Origin: an uncultured Sphingomonadaceae bacterium
Lineage (GTDB): Bacteria > Pseudomonadota > Alphaproteobacteria > Sphingomonadales > Sphingomonadaceae
Reading direction: 5' to 3'
Assembly: GCA_947497315.1 (NCBI GenBank)
Contig: CANMFX010000001.1
Span: 682,001 to 746,000, forward strand
Length of the DNA stretch: 64,000 bases
This document shows, in pieces, positions 44,476 through 53,433 of this stretch. Under the pieces are notes generated by a model. The model was not told where the DNA came from. It did no database searches and saw only the letters and a program-made list of their open reading frames with translations. The translations under genes were made by a program, and so were the position numbers. Every line of letters starts with the position of its first letter. Position 1 is the first letter of the stretch.

Positions 44476-46311
44476 CTAGCCTTGTGTTGCGATCCAGTCG
44501 TCGATTTTCTTCTCGAGCACTGTCATCGGCAATGAGCCAGTATTCAGCACTTGATCATGAAATTCGCGCGGGTCGAATTTCTCGCCGAGACTGTCCTCGG
44601 CCTTTTTCTTCAGCCGCTGGATGGTCAGCGCACCGATCTTGTAAGCCAAAGCCTGTGACGGGATTGCGATATAGCGTTCGACTTCGGCTGTGGCATCGGT
44701 TTCGCCCATGCTGCTATTGTCGAGCATATACTGGATAGCCTGTTCGCGCGTCCATTTCTTGCTGTGCAGACCGGTATCAACGACCAGCCGCATTGCGCGG
44801 AGCATTTCATCGTCCAGATGGCCGAAACGCTGATAGGGATCATCGAACATGCCCATCGGGAAGCCGAGTTTTTCGGAATAAAGTGCCCAACCTTCGACAA
44901 AAGCAGTATTGCCGCCAAAGCGCATGAAATTGGGCAGGTCTTCATTTTCCTGCGCCAGTGAAATCTGGAAATGGTGACCGGGTGCGCCTTCATGCAGGTA
45001 CAGGGTCGTCATGCCGGATGTGTTGCGTGATGGCAGGTCATAGGCGTTGAAGTAGAAGACGCCGGGACGCGAACCGTCGGGAGTGCCGCTCTGATAAGAA
45101 CCGCCGGCCTGGAATTTTTCAATCGACTCGTCATAGGGACGAATTTCCAGTGGTGATTTTGGCAGCACCTTGAACTGGGTCGAGATAACCTTGTCGACTT
45201 CCTTGCCAAGGTCATAATATCCCTGTGTCAGAGCTTCGCGGGATTCCGGATGGAATTTGGGATCGGTGCGCAGATGGGTGAAGAACTCTGACAATGTACC
45301 CTCAAAGCCCACTTCGTCCTTGATCGCTTCCATTTCCGTCTTGATCCGGGCGACTTCGCTGACGCCGAGATTATGGATATAATCGGCCTCAAGCGGCAGG
45401 GTGGTCGTGTTCTCGATCAGATGCTTGTACATCACATCGCCGCCCTTCATGTAGGACAGACCGACACCTTCGCGGGCGACCGGCAGATATTCGTTTTTCA
45501 GGAAATCATGCAGAGTCTGATAAGATGCGAAGATTTTTCTGGTCATCGCTTCATATTCCGCGGTCAGGCGGGTTTTGTCGGCATCGCTGAAATCTTCAGG
45601 AAAAGCCTGGGTCGGTGCCATGAACGGGCTGCCTTCGAGGCCTAGACCGATTTGGGTTGCGAGCTGTTCGATCACATTGCCTACGGTCAACTTGGTTTCA
45701 ACCACGCCGCTGTCCATGCCCTGACGGAACCGGCCAACCGAACGGTCGATCAGCGTAATAAACTCTGCATGGCGCTTCAGATTGTCTTCGTAATTTTTGA
45801 CGGTCTTGAACGGAGCCGCGCCCTTGCCGGATGCAAAGGTCGGGTAGAAGGTGTGAAAGCCGCTAAAATGGTTGAGCGGGCGAACAACGCTCAGGTCCAT
45901 AATCTCTTTGGACATGCCTTTTATCGCCTGTTTCTTGTCCCGCATGAACACATCATAGGCAATCTTGTCGGTGACACTCAGCTTGCTGCGGTCAATGGCC
46001 ATGAGTGCGGTCAGTTCGCTTTCTTCAGCTGCCAGTTCGGCAGCAAAATACTCGTCACTGATATAGTCGCCGAGGCGGTCGGCATAGCGTTCATCGCCGC
46101 GGAATAGGGCACCGATCGGATTGCGCCGCAAACTGTCTTCATCGCTCTTGGCGAACAGGGCCTTTAACGTCTCACTCTCGCTCATCGCGGGTTTGGCGGC
46201 TTCCTCTTGCACAGCGGCAGCACTGGTTGCTGACAGGCTGTTGGCATGGGCTGCGGAAGCAGTGGCGAGCAGGCTGGCACTGGCGAGCAGCGCGAGAGTT
46301 TTATGGATCAT
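44476..46311 (-). CDS. DUF885 family exported metallopeptidase-like protein
   Basis: Protein of 611 residues with a signal peptide (MIHKTLALLASASLLATASAAHA) and the DUF885 pattern, including LYLHEGAPGHHFQISLAQE (H-E-x-x-x-x-H-H zinc site), GGNTAFVEGWALYSEKLG, and DTGLHSKKWTREQAIQYMLDNS. DUF885 proteins belong to the gluzincin group related to carboxypeptidase Taq and are thought to hydrolyse peptides in the periplasm; biochemical data are scarce. Repeats resembling those before urcA and the LytS-type kinase gene lie 55-105 bp upstream. Confidence 0.85.
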   Translation of the reverse strand: MIHKTLALLASASLLATASAAHANSLSATSAAAVQEEAAKPAMSESETLKALFAKSDEDSLRRNPIGALFRGDERYADRLGDYISDEYFAAELAAEESELTALMAIDRSKLSVTDKIAYDVFMRDKKQAIKGMSKEIMDLSVVRPLNHFSGFHTFYPTFASGKGAAPFKTVKNYEDNLKRHAEFITLIDRSVGRFRQGMDSGVVETKLTVGNVIEQLATQIGLGLEGSPFMAPTQAFPEDFSDADKTRLTAEYEAMTRKIFASYQTLHDFLKNEYLPVAREGVGLSYMKGGDVMYKHLIENTTTLPLEADYIHNLGVSEVARIKTEMEAIKDEVGFEGTLSEFFTHLRTDPKFHPESREALTQGYYDLGKEVDKVISTQFKVLPKSPLEIRPYDESIEKFQAGGSYQSGTPDGSRPGVFYFNAYDLPSRNTSGMTTLYLHEGAPGHHFQISLAQENEDLPNFMRFGGNTAFVEGWALYSEKLGFPMGMFDDPYQRFGHLDDEMLRAMRLVVDTGLHSKKWTREQAIQYMLDNSSMGETDATAEVERYIAIPSQALAYKIGALTIQRLKKKAEDSLGEKFDPREFHDQVLNTGSLPMTVLEKKIDDWIATQG

Positions 46312-46370
46312 GATATTTCCCTAGTTTGTGCTGTTGTGCACGGCTAACACAGCTTGGTTTCACCTGCAAC

Positions 46371-46416
46371 GATTGCTGATGTCGTTCGTCGAAGGGGATA
46401 GGTTGTTGGTCAGCGA
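46371..46416. promoter_or_regulatory. LytTR-type direct repeats before the DUF885 gene
   Basis: CGTCGAAGG at 46387-46395 and GGTCAGCGA at 46408-46416 start 21 bp apart, and the first is embedded in TGATGTCGTTCGTCGAAG, close to the urcA upstream box CGATGTCGTTGGTCGAAG (53538-53555). It lies between the DUF885 gene and the convergent-end of the hydroxylase gene, on the 5' side of DUF885. The second repeat is a poor match. Confidence 0.4.
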
Positions 46417-46448
46417 AAATCGGCTCGCTATCGCCATGATATATCCGT

Positions 46449-47168
46449 TTAGTGTTTCCAGCGACCCTTCCACCGGTTGAGACGAAACCATTTGGTGATG
46501 ATATATTTGGTACCCTTGATCACTGGCGTACCGGCATGCAGCGTGTTGAGATTGGGCCGTCCGTCCAGCCCCATATTGTTCCAGACCAGCAGCATCCCCT
46601 TGCGCGGTTCGACCTGATATTCGAGCTGGGGAAAAGCCGTCGCGCCGCCTTCTTCGGGCTCATTGAGATAAGCCATCGCGGTCCAGCTACGCTGACCCCC
46701 GTTGGTTGCCTCCACCTTAGTCCAGTAATCCTCGGTCTCATGGAAGAAGTCGTGATGGTCCTTGAATTCCTGACCGACCTCGTAACGCTGTCCCTGCAAG
46801 ATTTCGCTATGTGAATTTTCCAGACCCATCAGGTCGCAGATGGATTGCTCAATGCGCTGGATATCCTTGTCATGGGCGCTGACATTGCAACTATAGCTGG
46901 TCCGGTATCCATCGCGCTCGGTGCCGGTATAGAGGCTGGAGGGAACGGCCTGGGCATCGATCATCTTGATCAGCAGATCACAATCTTTATCGGTGAGAAA
47001 ATTCTGGCATACAAATAGTTGCGCATGGGGACTTTCCAGCCACTGTACATGTGGATGGGCGTTCAACCGGTCTGTTACCGAACGCGTAATTTCGGTGAGG
47101 CGCTTGGGACTGTTGTTGCGGTTTGCTTTGGTCCTGGTAGCGGAAACTTTCGAGACGGGAGCGTTCAT
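46449..47168 (-). CDS. Prolyl 4-hydroxylase-like 2OG-Fe(II) oxygenase
   Basis: About 239 residues with a P4Hc domain: iron ligands in FKDHHDFFHETED (H-x-D) and LNTLHAGTPV (distal His), and the 2-oxoglutarate Lys in GTKYIITKWF. RSWTAMAYLNEPEEGGATAFP is typical. It hydroxylates proline or another residue in a protein or free amino acid. I prefer the ATG at 47168 (MNAPVSKVS) to the TTG at 47180, which would overlap the amidohydrolase stop. No signal peptide, so cytosolic. It is in line with the amidohydrolase gene upstream. Confidence 0.82.
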   Translation of the reverse strand: MNAPVSKVSATRTKANRNNSPKRLTEITRSVTDRLNAHPHVQWLESPHAQLFVCQNFLTDKDCDLLIKMIDAQAVPSSLYTGTERDGYRTSYSCNVSAHDKDIQRIEQSICDLMGLENSHSEILQGQRYEVGQEFKDHHDFFHETEDYWTKVEATNGGQRSWTAMAYLNEPEEGGATAFPQLEYQVEPRKGMLLVWNNMGLDGRPNLNTLHAGTPVIKGTKYIITKWFRLNRWKGRWKH

Positions 47169-47176
47169 TCTGCTGC

Positions 47177-48520
47177 TCAATCAATCAGCCGGCTGCGGGC
47201 CGTGTCGCCATCAATCTCCCGGCCGCGGACCATCACCCAGTCAATCTTTTCCAGCACTGTTACATCCTCAAGGGGATTGCCGTCAAAGGCGATCAGGTCA
47301 GCCGAATAGCCCGGCGCGATCCGGCCAATTTGTTCTTCCATGCCCAGCACTTCGGCAGCCAGTGTGGTCGCGCTTATGACGGCCTCGCGCGGTGTCAGGC
47401 CGTGGCGAACCATCAGGGCAAATTCCTCTGCATTGCGGCCATGATCAAACACTCCGGCATCCGTGCCAAAGGCCACCGGCACGCCCATGTCTTTCGCCAT
47501 AGTCACCGCTTTGCCGACACTGCCCAATGTTTCGCGAATCTTGTTCTCGACAACCGGCGTATAAATGCCTTTGCCGAGCCCTTCACTCACTCCCTGAAAG
47601 GCCATCAGAGTGGGGACCAGTGCGGAACCACTGGCTTTCATGGCCTTGAGCGCAGCTTCATCTGCAAAAGTGCCGTGATCGATCGTGTCGATACCGGCGC
47701 GGGCGGCGGCCTCAATACCGCGCGCTCCGTGCGCGTGAGCCATGACTTTCAGGCCAAGTGAATGGGCGGTATCGGCAATGGAAGTCATCTCTGCATCGGT
47801 AAAATGCGCTTCCAGGCCGCGGCCCTGCTGAGACAGCACACCTCCGGTGGCCGTAATCTTGATAATATCAGAACCGGCGCGGGAAGCCTTGCGGACTTTC
47901 TCCGCGCACTCCACCGGTCCCGTGCAGCTATAGCCGCTAGCCAGGGCATCGTTGATATCTTCCTTGAAGCCCGTGGTGTCGCCATGGCCGCCGACAATGG
48001 CCAGTGCTGGTCCTGCGGCAATGATGCGCGGCCCAGGTATTACACCCTCGGCTGTCCCCTTGCGCAGGGAGAAAGCGGAATATTGCGATGACCCTGCCTC
48101 GCGAACGGTTGTGAAGCCGGCCTTGGCAGTCAAAAGGGCATTTTTGGCGCCAACAACGACGCCCCATTCAGTTGGTTCAGTGGCCTGTTTCCAAAAATCG
48201 CCGCCGGGATCACCGGTAAGATGGACATGCAGGTCAATCAGGCCAGGCATGACGGTCTTGTCCGACATATCGATGATCGTGACAATATCAGTGGCTGCGT
48301 AAGGTATGGTGGACCCTGCCTCGACCTTGGTAATTTTGCCTTCGCGCACGGTGATGATGGCCGGACCGGTTGCGCCTTTTGCCGGATCAGCGATAAGGTT
48401 GCCGACCTGGATGAACGTGACATGATCCTCTGTCGGCACGTTTTCATCAGCGGGCGCATTAACGGCAAAAGCGGGGGCTGCGAGGCCCAATGCCAGCATT
48501 GCAAGCAGGTACCGGATCAT
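47177..48520 (-). CDS. Exported amidohydrolase (imidazolonepropionase/Xaa-Pro dipeptidase-like)
   Basis: Protein of 447 residues with a signal peptide (MIRYLLAMLALGLAAPAFA) and a full set of amidohydrolase metal motifs: MPGLIDLHVHLTGDPGG (H-x-H), SDIIKITATGGVLSQQG with the bridging Lys, KVMAHAHG, IDTIDHGTF and FGTDAGVFDHG. Similar enzymes hydrolyse N-acyl amino acids or proline dipeptides such as Xaa-Pro. A prolyl hydroxylase-like gene lies 8 bp downstream, an interesting pairing by substrate type, but no link is proven. Confidence 0.85.
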   Translation of the reverse strand: MIRYLLAMLALGLAAPAFAVNAPADENVPTEDHVTFIQVGNLIADPAKGATGPAIITVREGKITKVEAGSTIPYAATDIVTIIDMSDKTVMPGLIDLHVHLTGDPGGDFWKQATEPTEWGVVVGAKNALLTAKAGFTTVREAGSSQYSAFSLRKGTAEGVIPGPRIIAAGPALAIVGGHGDTTGFKEDINDALASGYSCTGPVECAEKVRKASRAGSDIIKITATGGVLSQQGRGLEAHFTDAEMTSIADTAHSLGLKVMAHAHGARGIEAAARAGIDTIDHGTFADEAALKAMKASGSALVPTLMAFQGVSEGLGKGIYTPVVENKIRETLGSVGKAVTMAKDMGVPVAFGTDAGVFDHGRNAEEFALMVRHGLTPREAVISATTLAAEVLGMEEQIGRIAPGYSADLIAFDGNPLEDVTVLEKIDWVMVRGREIDGDTARSRLID

Positions 48521-48595
48521 ATCTCAATTTTCCTCAATTATCTTTTGGCTTGTGTGCGCCGGACAGCAGACTGTTTCAAGAGGGAAAATGGAACA

Positions 48596-48625
48596 AGGCC
48601 CGCAATCATTGCTGATCACGGGCCT
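48596..48625 (-). terminator. Hairpin after the repeat-bearing RcnB-like gene
   Basis: AGGCCCG at 48596-48602 pairs with CGGGCCT at 48619-48625 around a 16-base loop, about 27 bp after the stop of the minus-strand gene. On that strand it is followed by TGTTCCATTTTCCC, a weak U-tract. It may end that transcript before the amidohydrolase gene. Confidence 0.45.
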
Positions 48626-48651
48626 CGCCTAAGGAATATGATTTTTATGAC

Positions 48652-49836
48652 TTAGTAGAAGAAGTCGTAAATTACATCGACGACACGGCCATCATAGGTA
48701 TCGACCAGCAGGACGTCGTCATAATAACGGATCCAGCGATAGCCGCCATATGCCGGTGGCAAACGGTAACGCCACGGGTCGTTTATCCAATAGCGCGATC
48801 CGAAGAAGGATGAGCCCAGATAGATACCGATGTTCCAGCGGCGGTAGCTATGCCCGCGATAAGGCGCATAATAGCGGCCTACGCGATAATAGTTGCGGTT
48901 ATACTTGCGGTAATTTCGCCAGTTATAACGGCGGTCATTGCGCCAGCCGCGATTCCATTTGCGATAGTCCCGCCGTGCATCGCGATAGCCTTTGCGATAA
49001 CCCCGACGGTCATCGCGGTAGCCATAGCGACGGTTATCCCGATAACGGCGGTCAACACGGCCATCGCGGTTGCGATCCCAGCGCCGATCAACGCGGCCGT
49101 TATTATTGCGGTCGAACCGGCGATCTATGCGTCCGTCCCGGTTGCGATCCCAGCGGCGGTCCACCCGGCCGTCCCGATTGCGATCACCCCGAGCAGCGGC
49201 CCGGCGATTCTCTCGATAACGTCGGTCGATCCGGCCATCGCGGTTGCGATCAACCCGCCGATCAACGCGGCCGTTATTATTTCGATCGAACCGGCGATCT
49301 ATACGTCCGTCCCGGTTCCGGTCAAAGCGGCGGTCAACACGGCCATCTCTATTGCGATCACCGCGTCTGATAGCGCGCCGTTCCGCACGGCTACGATCAC
49401 GCTGCACGACATCCCGGCGGGCTTGTCGGTTCGCACGGCCGACATCGGCGCGGCTGCTTGAAACATTGCGGTTAACGTTGCGATTTTGTTGGCGTGTTGC
49501 TCTTCGCTGTTGCCGCATTTCGGCTCGATCACCTTCGGTCAGTACATCGGCACGTCCACGATTGTTACGGTTTTCGACACGCGCTGCCCTGCGAGCATCA
49601 CGGTTGCCGCGATTGGCTCGGCGTGCTTCCCGATTACCCCGGTTGCCGCGATTGGCTCTGCGCTCGGCGCGGCCATCGCGTTGCAGGGCAACACTGCCTG
49701 TCAGGTTATTGTCAAATGCTATGGGTGCCACTGCTCGCGTATTCTGACTCAAATTGGGTGCCAGATCTGCGGCGGACGCGGCTGCCGGCGTCAACATGGT
49801 GGCTGCCATCAGGCCGGTTACAAAAAATAGTCGCAT
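48652..49836 (-). CDS. Arginine-rich exported RcnB-like protein with EF-hand-loop-like repeats
   Basis: Protein of 394 residues. A signal peptide (MRLFFVTGLMAATMLTPAAASA) precedes a strongly basic Arg/Asn-rich segment with small repeats (RANRGNRGNREARRANRGNRDARRA, about 60-84). Residues 160-207 and 218-265 are two blocks of four 12-residue units of the form DRNRDGRVDRRF. Each unit has D, N, D, G, V/I and D at positions 1, 3, 5, 6, 8 and 9, as in an EF-hand loop, but an aromatic or Val at position 12. After an Arg/Tyr-rich stretch the tail (WRYRLPPAYGGYRWIRYYDDVLLVDTYDGRVVDVIYDFFY) is RcnB-like. Calcium, metal or anionic polymer binding is possible. Function unknown. Confidence 0.8.
   Translation of the reverse strand: MRLFFVTGLMAATMLTPAAASAADLAPNLSQNTRAVAPIAFDNNLTGSVALQRDGRAERRANRGNRGNREARRANRGNRDARRAARVENRNNRGRADVLTEGDRAEMRQQRRATRQQNRNVNRNVSSSRADVGRANRQARRDVVQRDRSRAERRAIRRGDRNRDGRVDRRFDRNRDGRIDRRFDRNNNGRVDRRVDRNRDGRIDRRYRENRRAAARGDRNRDGRVDRRWDRNRDGRIDRRFDRNNNGRVDRRWDRNRDGRVDRRYRDNRRYGYRDDRRGYRKGYRDARRDYRKWNRGWRNDRRYNWRNYRKYNRNYYRVGRYYAPYRGHSYRRWNIGIYLGSSFFGSRYWINDPWRYRLPPAYGGYRWIRYYDDVLLVDTYDGRVVDVIYDFFY
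49042..49359 (-). repeat. Coding tandem repeats, eight 36-bp units in two blocks
   Basis: Units are 36 bp (12 codons). Block one spans 49216-49359 and block two 49042-49185, each with four units; a 30-bp spacer separates them. The order of unit types (V-type, I-type, NNNG-type, then V- or I-type) is the same in both blocks, so a 174-bp segment appears to have been duplicated after the units arose. The repeats stay in frame, with aromatic or Val variation at position 12. Confidence 0.85.
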
Positions 49837-49984
49837 AGGCTTACTCCATAACTACGCGACTCCGTTTGCCGCATCTGTGGAACAAGTCATAGCCTGTTAA
49901 CCCTGTCAGATAGCTGAACTTTGCTGTAATATTCAGGAAAGAATCGATTTATATGAACGAAAATTACCCAGTCGTGACGGTAAA

Positions 49985-51337
49985 CTAGGCGTTTTCATCC
50001 TGATCAAGCCACTCTTCGAGCCATTTGATGGTATATTCGCCGGATTGGAAACCTTCATCATAAACCAGCTTTTGATGCAGCGGGATGGTGGTTTCGACCC
50101 CTTCGACGACAAACTCATCCAGTGCGCGGGCGAGTCGCATCATGCAGCCGTCCCGGGTTCGGCCATAAACAATCAGCTTCGCGATCATGCTGTCATAATA
50201 AGGCGGGATCGAATATCCGGCGTAAAGTCCACTATCGACACGAACATGCATGCCGCCGGGGGCGTGGTAGCTGGTCACCTTGCCGGGAGAAGGGGCGAAG
50301 GTTTTCGGATTTTCGGCATTGATCCGGCATTCAATCGCATGACCGGTAAATTCCAGCTCTTCCTGCTTGACCGAAAGATCGCGGCCATCGGCAATACGGA
50401 TCTGTTCGCGGACCAGGTCAAAGCCGGTAATCATTTCGGTGACGGGATGCTCAACCTGCAGACGGGTGTTCATCTCGATAAAGTAGAACTCACCATTCTC
50501 GTAGAGAAACTCGATTGTACCTGCGCCGCGATAGCCCATGCCTTTCATGGCATCCACGCAGACCTTGCCCATCTCTTCACGCTGCTCTTCACTGATCACG
50601 GGTGAAGGTGCCTCCTCGAGCACTTTCTGGTGACGGCGCTGCAGGGAACAGTCGCGCTCGCCGAGATGAATGGCATTGCCGCGACCGTCGCCAAAGACCT
50701 GAAATTCAATATGTCGCGGATCGCCAAGATATTTTTCAATATAGACCGTCGCGTCACCAAAAGCCGCTTTGGCTTCGGTGCCTGCTTGCTGCATCTGGGT
50801 TTCCAGCTCGGTCTCGTCGTTCACAACTTTCATTCCGCGTCCGCCGCCGCCAGAGGCTGCTTTTATGATAACCGGATAACCGACATCTGCTGCCACCTGT
50901 TTGGCCACTTCTATGTCACTGACTGCGCCATCTGAACCGGGAACCAGCGGAATGCCAAGATCGCCAGCGGTTTTCTTGGCCGCGACCTTGTCACCCATGA
51001 CCTTGATATGTTCCGGCTTGGGGCCGATCCATTTAATGTCATGCGCTTCGACCACTTCGGCGAAATGGGCGTTTTCCGACAGGAAGCCATAGCCTGGGTG
51101 AATCGCATCTGCGCCGCTGATTTCGGCTGCCGAAATAATGGCCGGGATGCTGAGATAGCTGTCGGTTGCCGAGGGCGGTCCAATGCAAATGGCTTCATGT
51201 GCCAGCCGCACGTGCATCGCATCTTCATCGGCGGTGCTGTGCACGGCCACCGTTTCGATGCCGAGTTCCCGGGCTGCACGCAAGATGCGGAGCGCGATTT
51301 CGCCGCGATTGGCGATCAGGATTTTGTTGATGGTCAT
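49985..51337 (-). CDS. accC: Acetyl-CoA carboxylase biotin carboxylase subunit
   Basis: Biotin carboxylase of 450 residues, which carboxylates the biotin on AccB with ATP and bicarbonate. It opens [26 protein letters not shown] and contains the ATP-grasp glycine loop [55 protein letters not shown] and the C-terminal lid. It follows accB by 14 bp. Confidence 0.96.
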   Translation of the reverse strand: MTINKILIANRGEIALRILRAARELGIETVAVHSTADEDAMHVRLAHEAICIGPPSATDSYLSIPAIISAAEISGADAIHPGYGFLSENAHFAEVVEAHDIKWIGPKPEHIKVMGDKVAAKKTAGDLGIPLVPGSDGAVSDIEVAKQVAADVGYPVIIKAASGGGGRGMKVVNDETELETQMQQAGTEAKAAFGDATVYIEKYLGDPRHIEFQVFGDGRGNAIHLGERDCSLQRRHQKVLEEAPSPVISEEQREEMGKVCVDAMKGMGYRGAGTIEFLYENGEFYFIEMNTRLQVEHPVTEMITGFDLVREQIRIADGRDLSVKQEELEFTGHAIECRINAENPKTFAPSPGKVTSYHAPGGMHVRVDSGLYAGYSIPPYYDSMIAKLIVYGRTRDGCMMRLARALDEFVVEGVETTIPLHQKLVYDEGFQSGEYTIKWLEEWLDQDENA

Positions 51338-51351
51338 GCGCCGCGTCTCAT

Positions 51352-51837
51352 CTAAGCAATCACAACGAGCGGCTGGTCAAATTCGACCGGCTGGCCGTTT
51401 TCAACCAGTATCGCTTTAACTGTGCCTGCGCTTTCCGCAGCAATCGGGTTCATGACTTTCATCGCTTCAACGATCAATAGTGTGTCACCGACCGCAACCT
51501 TGTCACCGACGCTTACAAAATCGGCGGCGTCTGGATCGGGTGCCAGATAGGCAGTGCCAACCATTGGTGATTTCTGTGCGCCTGCATGATCGTCCGCTGG
51601 TGCGGCTGGTGCTGCTTCGGCAGCCGGTGCTGCCGCAGGAGCAGGCATCGCAGCCGGCGCAGCTACAGCATGAACCGGGGCAGGCGCTCCGCCACCGCCA
51701 CGAGAAACACGGATTTTCCGGTCACCATCTTCGACTTCAATCTCGCTGAGGCCAGCGCCATCCAATATCCCGGCAAGCTCCCGGACCACTTCGAGGTCCA
51801 CATTCATGCTGCCATCACTGTCTTTTTTTGCGGCCAT
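51352..51837 (-). CDS. accB: Acetyl-CoA carboxylase biotin carboxyl carrier protein
   Basis: About 161 residues. After an N-terminal dimer segment and a flexible Ala/Pro-rich linker comes the biotinyl domain with EAMKVMN, whose lysine is K127. It carries carboxybiotin between AccC and the transferase. The start [14 protein letters not shown] at 51837 is the normal N-terminus; the frame continues upstream into the aroQ stop region without similarity. The order aroQ-accB-accC is common in alphaproteobacteria. Confidence 0.95.
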   Translation of the reverse strand: MAAKKDSDGSMNVDLEVVRELAGILDGAGLSEIEVEDGDRKIRVSRGGGGAPAPVHAVAAPAAMPAPAAAPAAEAAPAAPADDHAGAQKSPMVGTAYLAPDPDAADFVSVGDKVAVGDTLLIVEAMKVMNPIAAESAGTVKAILVENGQPVEFDQPLVVIA

Positions 51838-51869
51838 TTCTGGTTCCCATTTTGAAATTAAAACTAGTT

Positions 51870-52337
51870 CTAGAATTTTTGCGCGGCGTCGAGCGCCAAC
51901 TGATAACCCAAAGCACCAAAGCCGCAAATAGTTCCTTTTGCAACCGGTGCAATCAAACTCTTGTGTCGAAATTCTTCGCGCGCGGCGGGATTGGAAAGAT
52001 GCACCTCTATCACCGGCACGTCTATCGCCTTCACCGCGTCATGCAGAGCTATGGATGTGTGGGTCAAAGCGCCAGCGTTCAGGATCACTGCCTGTGCCTC
52101 ATCAGCAGCGGCCTCGTGCAGCCAGTCGACCAGATGGCCCTCATGATTGCTCTGACGGATATCAACTTCAAGGCTTAGCTCGTGCGCCTGATCCTCCAGC
52201 CGCCCGGCAATATCATCCAGCGTATCGGAACCATAAATTTCCGGCTCCCGCATGCCCAGCAGATTAAGGTTGGGGCCGTTCAGCACAAAGACGGTCTTTT
52301 TGGTGCTTTTTCCCTCTGACAATATAATGTCCCCCAT
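51870..52337 (-). CDS. aroQ: 3-dehydroquinate dehydratase, type II
   Basis: Type II dehydroquinase of 155 residues (shikimate pathway). It has [18 protein letters not shown] with the catalytic Arg and Tyr on the mobile lid, [29 protein letters not shown] and [17 protein letters not shown] with the catalytic His. A short N-terminal extension ([14 protein letters not shown]) may start later. It heads the aroQ-accB-accC operon and is divergent from thiS-thiG. Confidence 0.95.
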   Translation of the reverse strand: MGDIILSEGKSTKKTVFVLNGPNLNLLGMREPEIYGSDTLDDIAGRLEDQAHELSLEVDIRQSNHEGHLVDWLHEAAADEAQAVILNAGALTHTSIALHDAVKAIDVPVIEVHLSNPAAREEFRHKSLIAPVAKGTICGFGALGYQLALDAAQKF

Positions 52338-52419
52338 ATGGCGCTTTTGGTTGCGGCACTGCTTAGCTGTTTATATGGCCTCTTTATAGGGCTCGATTCC
52401 GAAAAGCGAGATCAAACAA

Positions 52420-53433
52420 ATGGAAACATTGGTAATGTCGGAAATTTCAATTCAGCTGAATGGCGATAGCAGGCGCATAGCAGGCGGCATGTCTGTTGCC
52501 GATTTGGTGCGGTCGCTGGATCTGGAGCCAGAGAAAGTGGCAGTGGAGCGCAACCGCGAAATCGTGACACGTTCGACTTTGGGCGATGTTACGGTCGAGG
52601 ACGGTGATCAACTGGAAATCGTCCATTTTGTCGGTGGCGGTGATCATGCTGGAGACGTCACCACGAATGACGGCTGGAGCGTAGCAGGTCAAAATTTCAA
52701 ATCGCGCCTGATTGTCGGGACCGGCAAGTATAAGGATTTTGAAGAAAATGCCGCGGCGGTAGAGGCTGCGGGAGCGGAGATTGTTACCGTAGCGGTGCGG
52801 CGCGTGAATGTAATGGATCGCAATCAACCGATGCTGACCGATTTTATCGATCCCAAGAAAACCACCTATCTGCCCAATACCGCTGGCTGCTTTAATGCCG
52901 ATGACGCCATCCGCACTTTACGGCTGGCGCGTGAGGCAGGCGGCTGGGATCTGGTGAAGCTGGAAGTGCTGGGCGAAGCGAAGACGCTATACCCCAATAT
53001 GCGCGAAACGCTGGAAGCGACCGAAGTGCTCGCCAAGGAAGGCTTCAAGCCGATGGTCTATTGTGTCGATGATCCGATTGCCGCGAAACAGCTGGAAGAT
53101 GCCGGCGCGGTTGCGATCATGCCGCTGGGCGCGCCGATCGGCTCCGGACTAGGCATCCAGAACCGCGTCACCATCCGTTTGATTGTTGAGGGCGCCAGCG
53201 TTCCCGTTCTGGTTGATGCCGGCGTGGGTACCGCTAGCGACGCAGCAGTCGCGATGGAACTGGGCTGTGATGGCGTGCTGATGAATACGGCCATCGCGGA
53301 GGCCAAGGAACCTGTGCGGATGGCCCGTGCGATGAAGCTTGCCGTCGAAGCAGGGCGGGAAGCTTATCTGTCTGGTCGGATGGGGCGGCGGATGTATGCT
53401 GACCCTTCCAGTCCGCTTTCCGGGTTAATCTAG
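52420..53433 (+). CDS. thiG: ThiS-ThiG fusion: sulfur carrier plus thiazole synthase
   Basis: Single frame of 337 residues. Residues 6-74 are a ThiS ubiquitin-like fold ([49 protein letters not shown]), in which the terminal Gly-Gly of free ThiS is internal at 72-74. From about 88 the ThiG barrel follows, with the Schiff-base lysine K180 in [11 protein letters not shown]. ThiG makes the thiazole of thiamine from deoxyxylulose phosphate, dehydroglycine and ThiS thiocarboxylate. How the fusion carries sulfur without a free C-terminus is unclear. No TPP riboswitch pattern is seen upstream. An ATG at 52435 is an alternative start. Confidence 0.93.
   Translation: METLVMSEISIQLNGDSRRIAGGMSVADLVRSLDLEPEKVAVERNREIVTRSTLGDVTVEDGDQLEIVHFVGGGDHAGDVTTNDGWSVAGQNFKSRLIVGTGKYKDFEENAAAVEAAGAEIVTVAVRRVNVMDRNQPMLTDFIDPKKTTYLPNTAGCFNADDAIRTLRLAREAGGWDLVKLEVLGEAKTLYPNMRETLEATEVLAKEGFKPMVYCVDDPIAAKQLEDAGAVAIMPLGAPIGSGLGIQNRVTIRLIVEGASVPVLVDAGVGTASDAAVAMELGCDGVLMNTAIAEAKEPVRMARAMKLAVEAGREAYLSGRMGRRMYADPSSPLSGLI

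Noticed and set aside
49042-49359. Possible CRISPR-like or non-coding satellite repeat
   Set aside because: The 36-bp period is exactly 12 codons in a well-supported gene, without unique spacers between units.
48850-49461. Plus-strand frame encoding a hydrophobic Ala/Ile/Val repeat protein
   Set aside because: It is antisense to the arginine-rich repeats of the RcnB-like gene; the hydrophobic repeats are the mirror of the Arg/Asp codons, and no ribosome-binding site or family supports it.
52338-52419. TPP riboswitch before thiS-thiG
   Set aside because: The 82-bp space lacks the conserved CTGAGA and the paired ACC/GGT thi-box elements and is too short.
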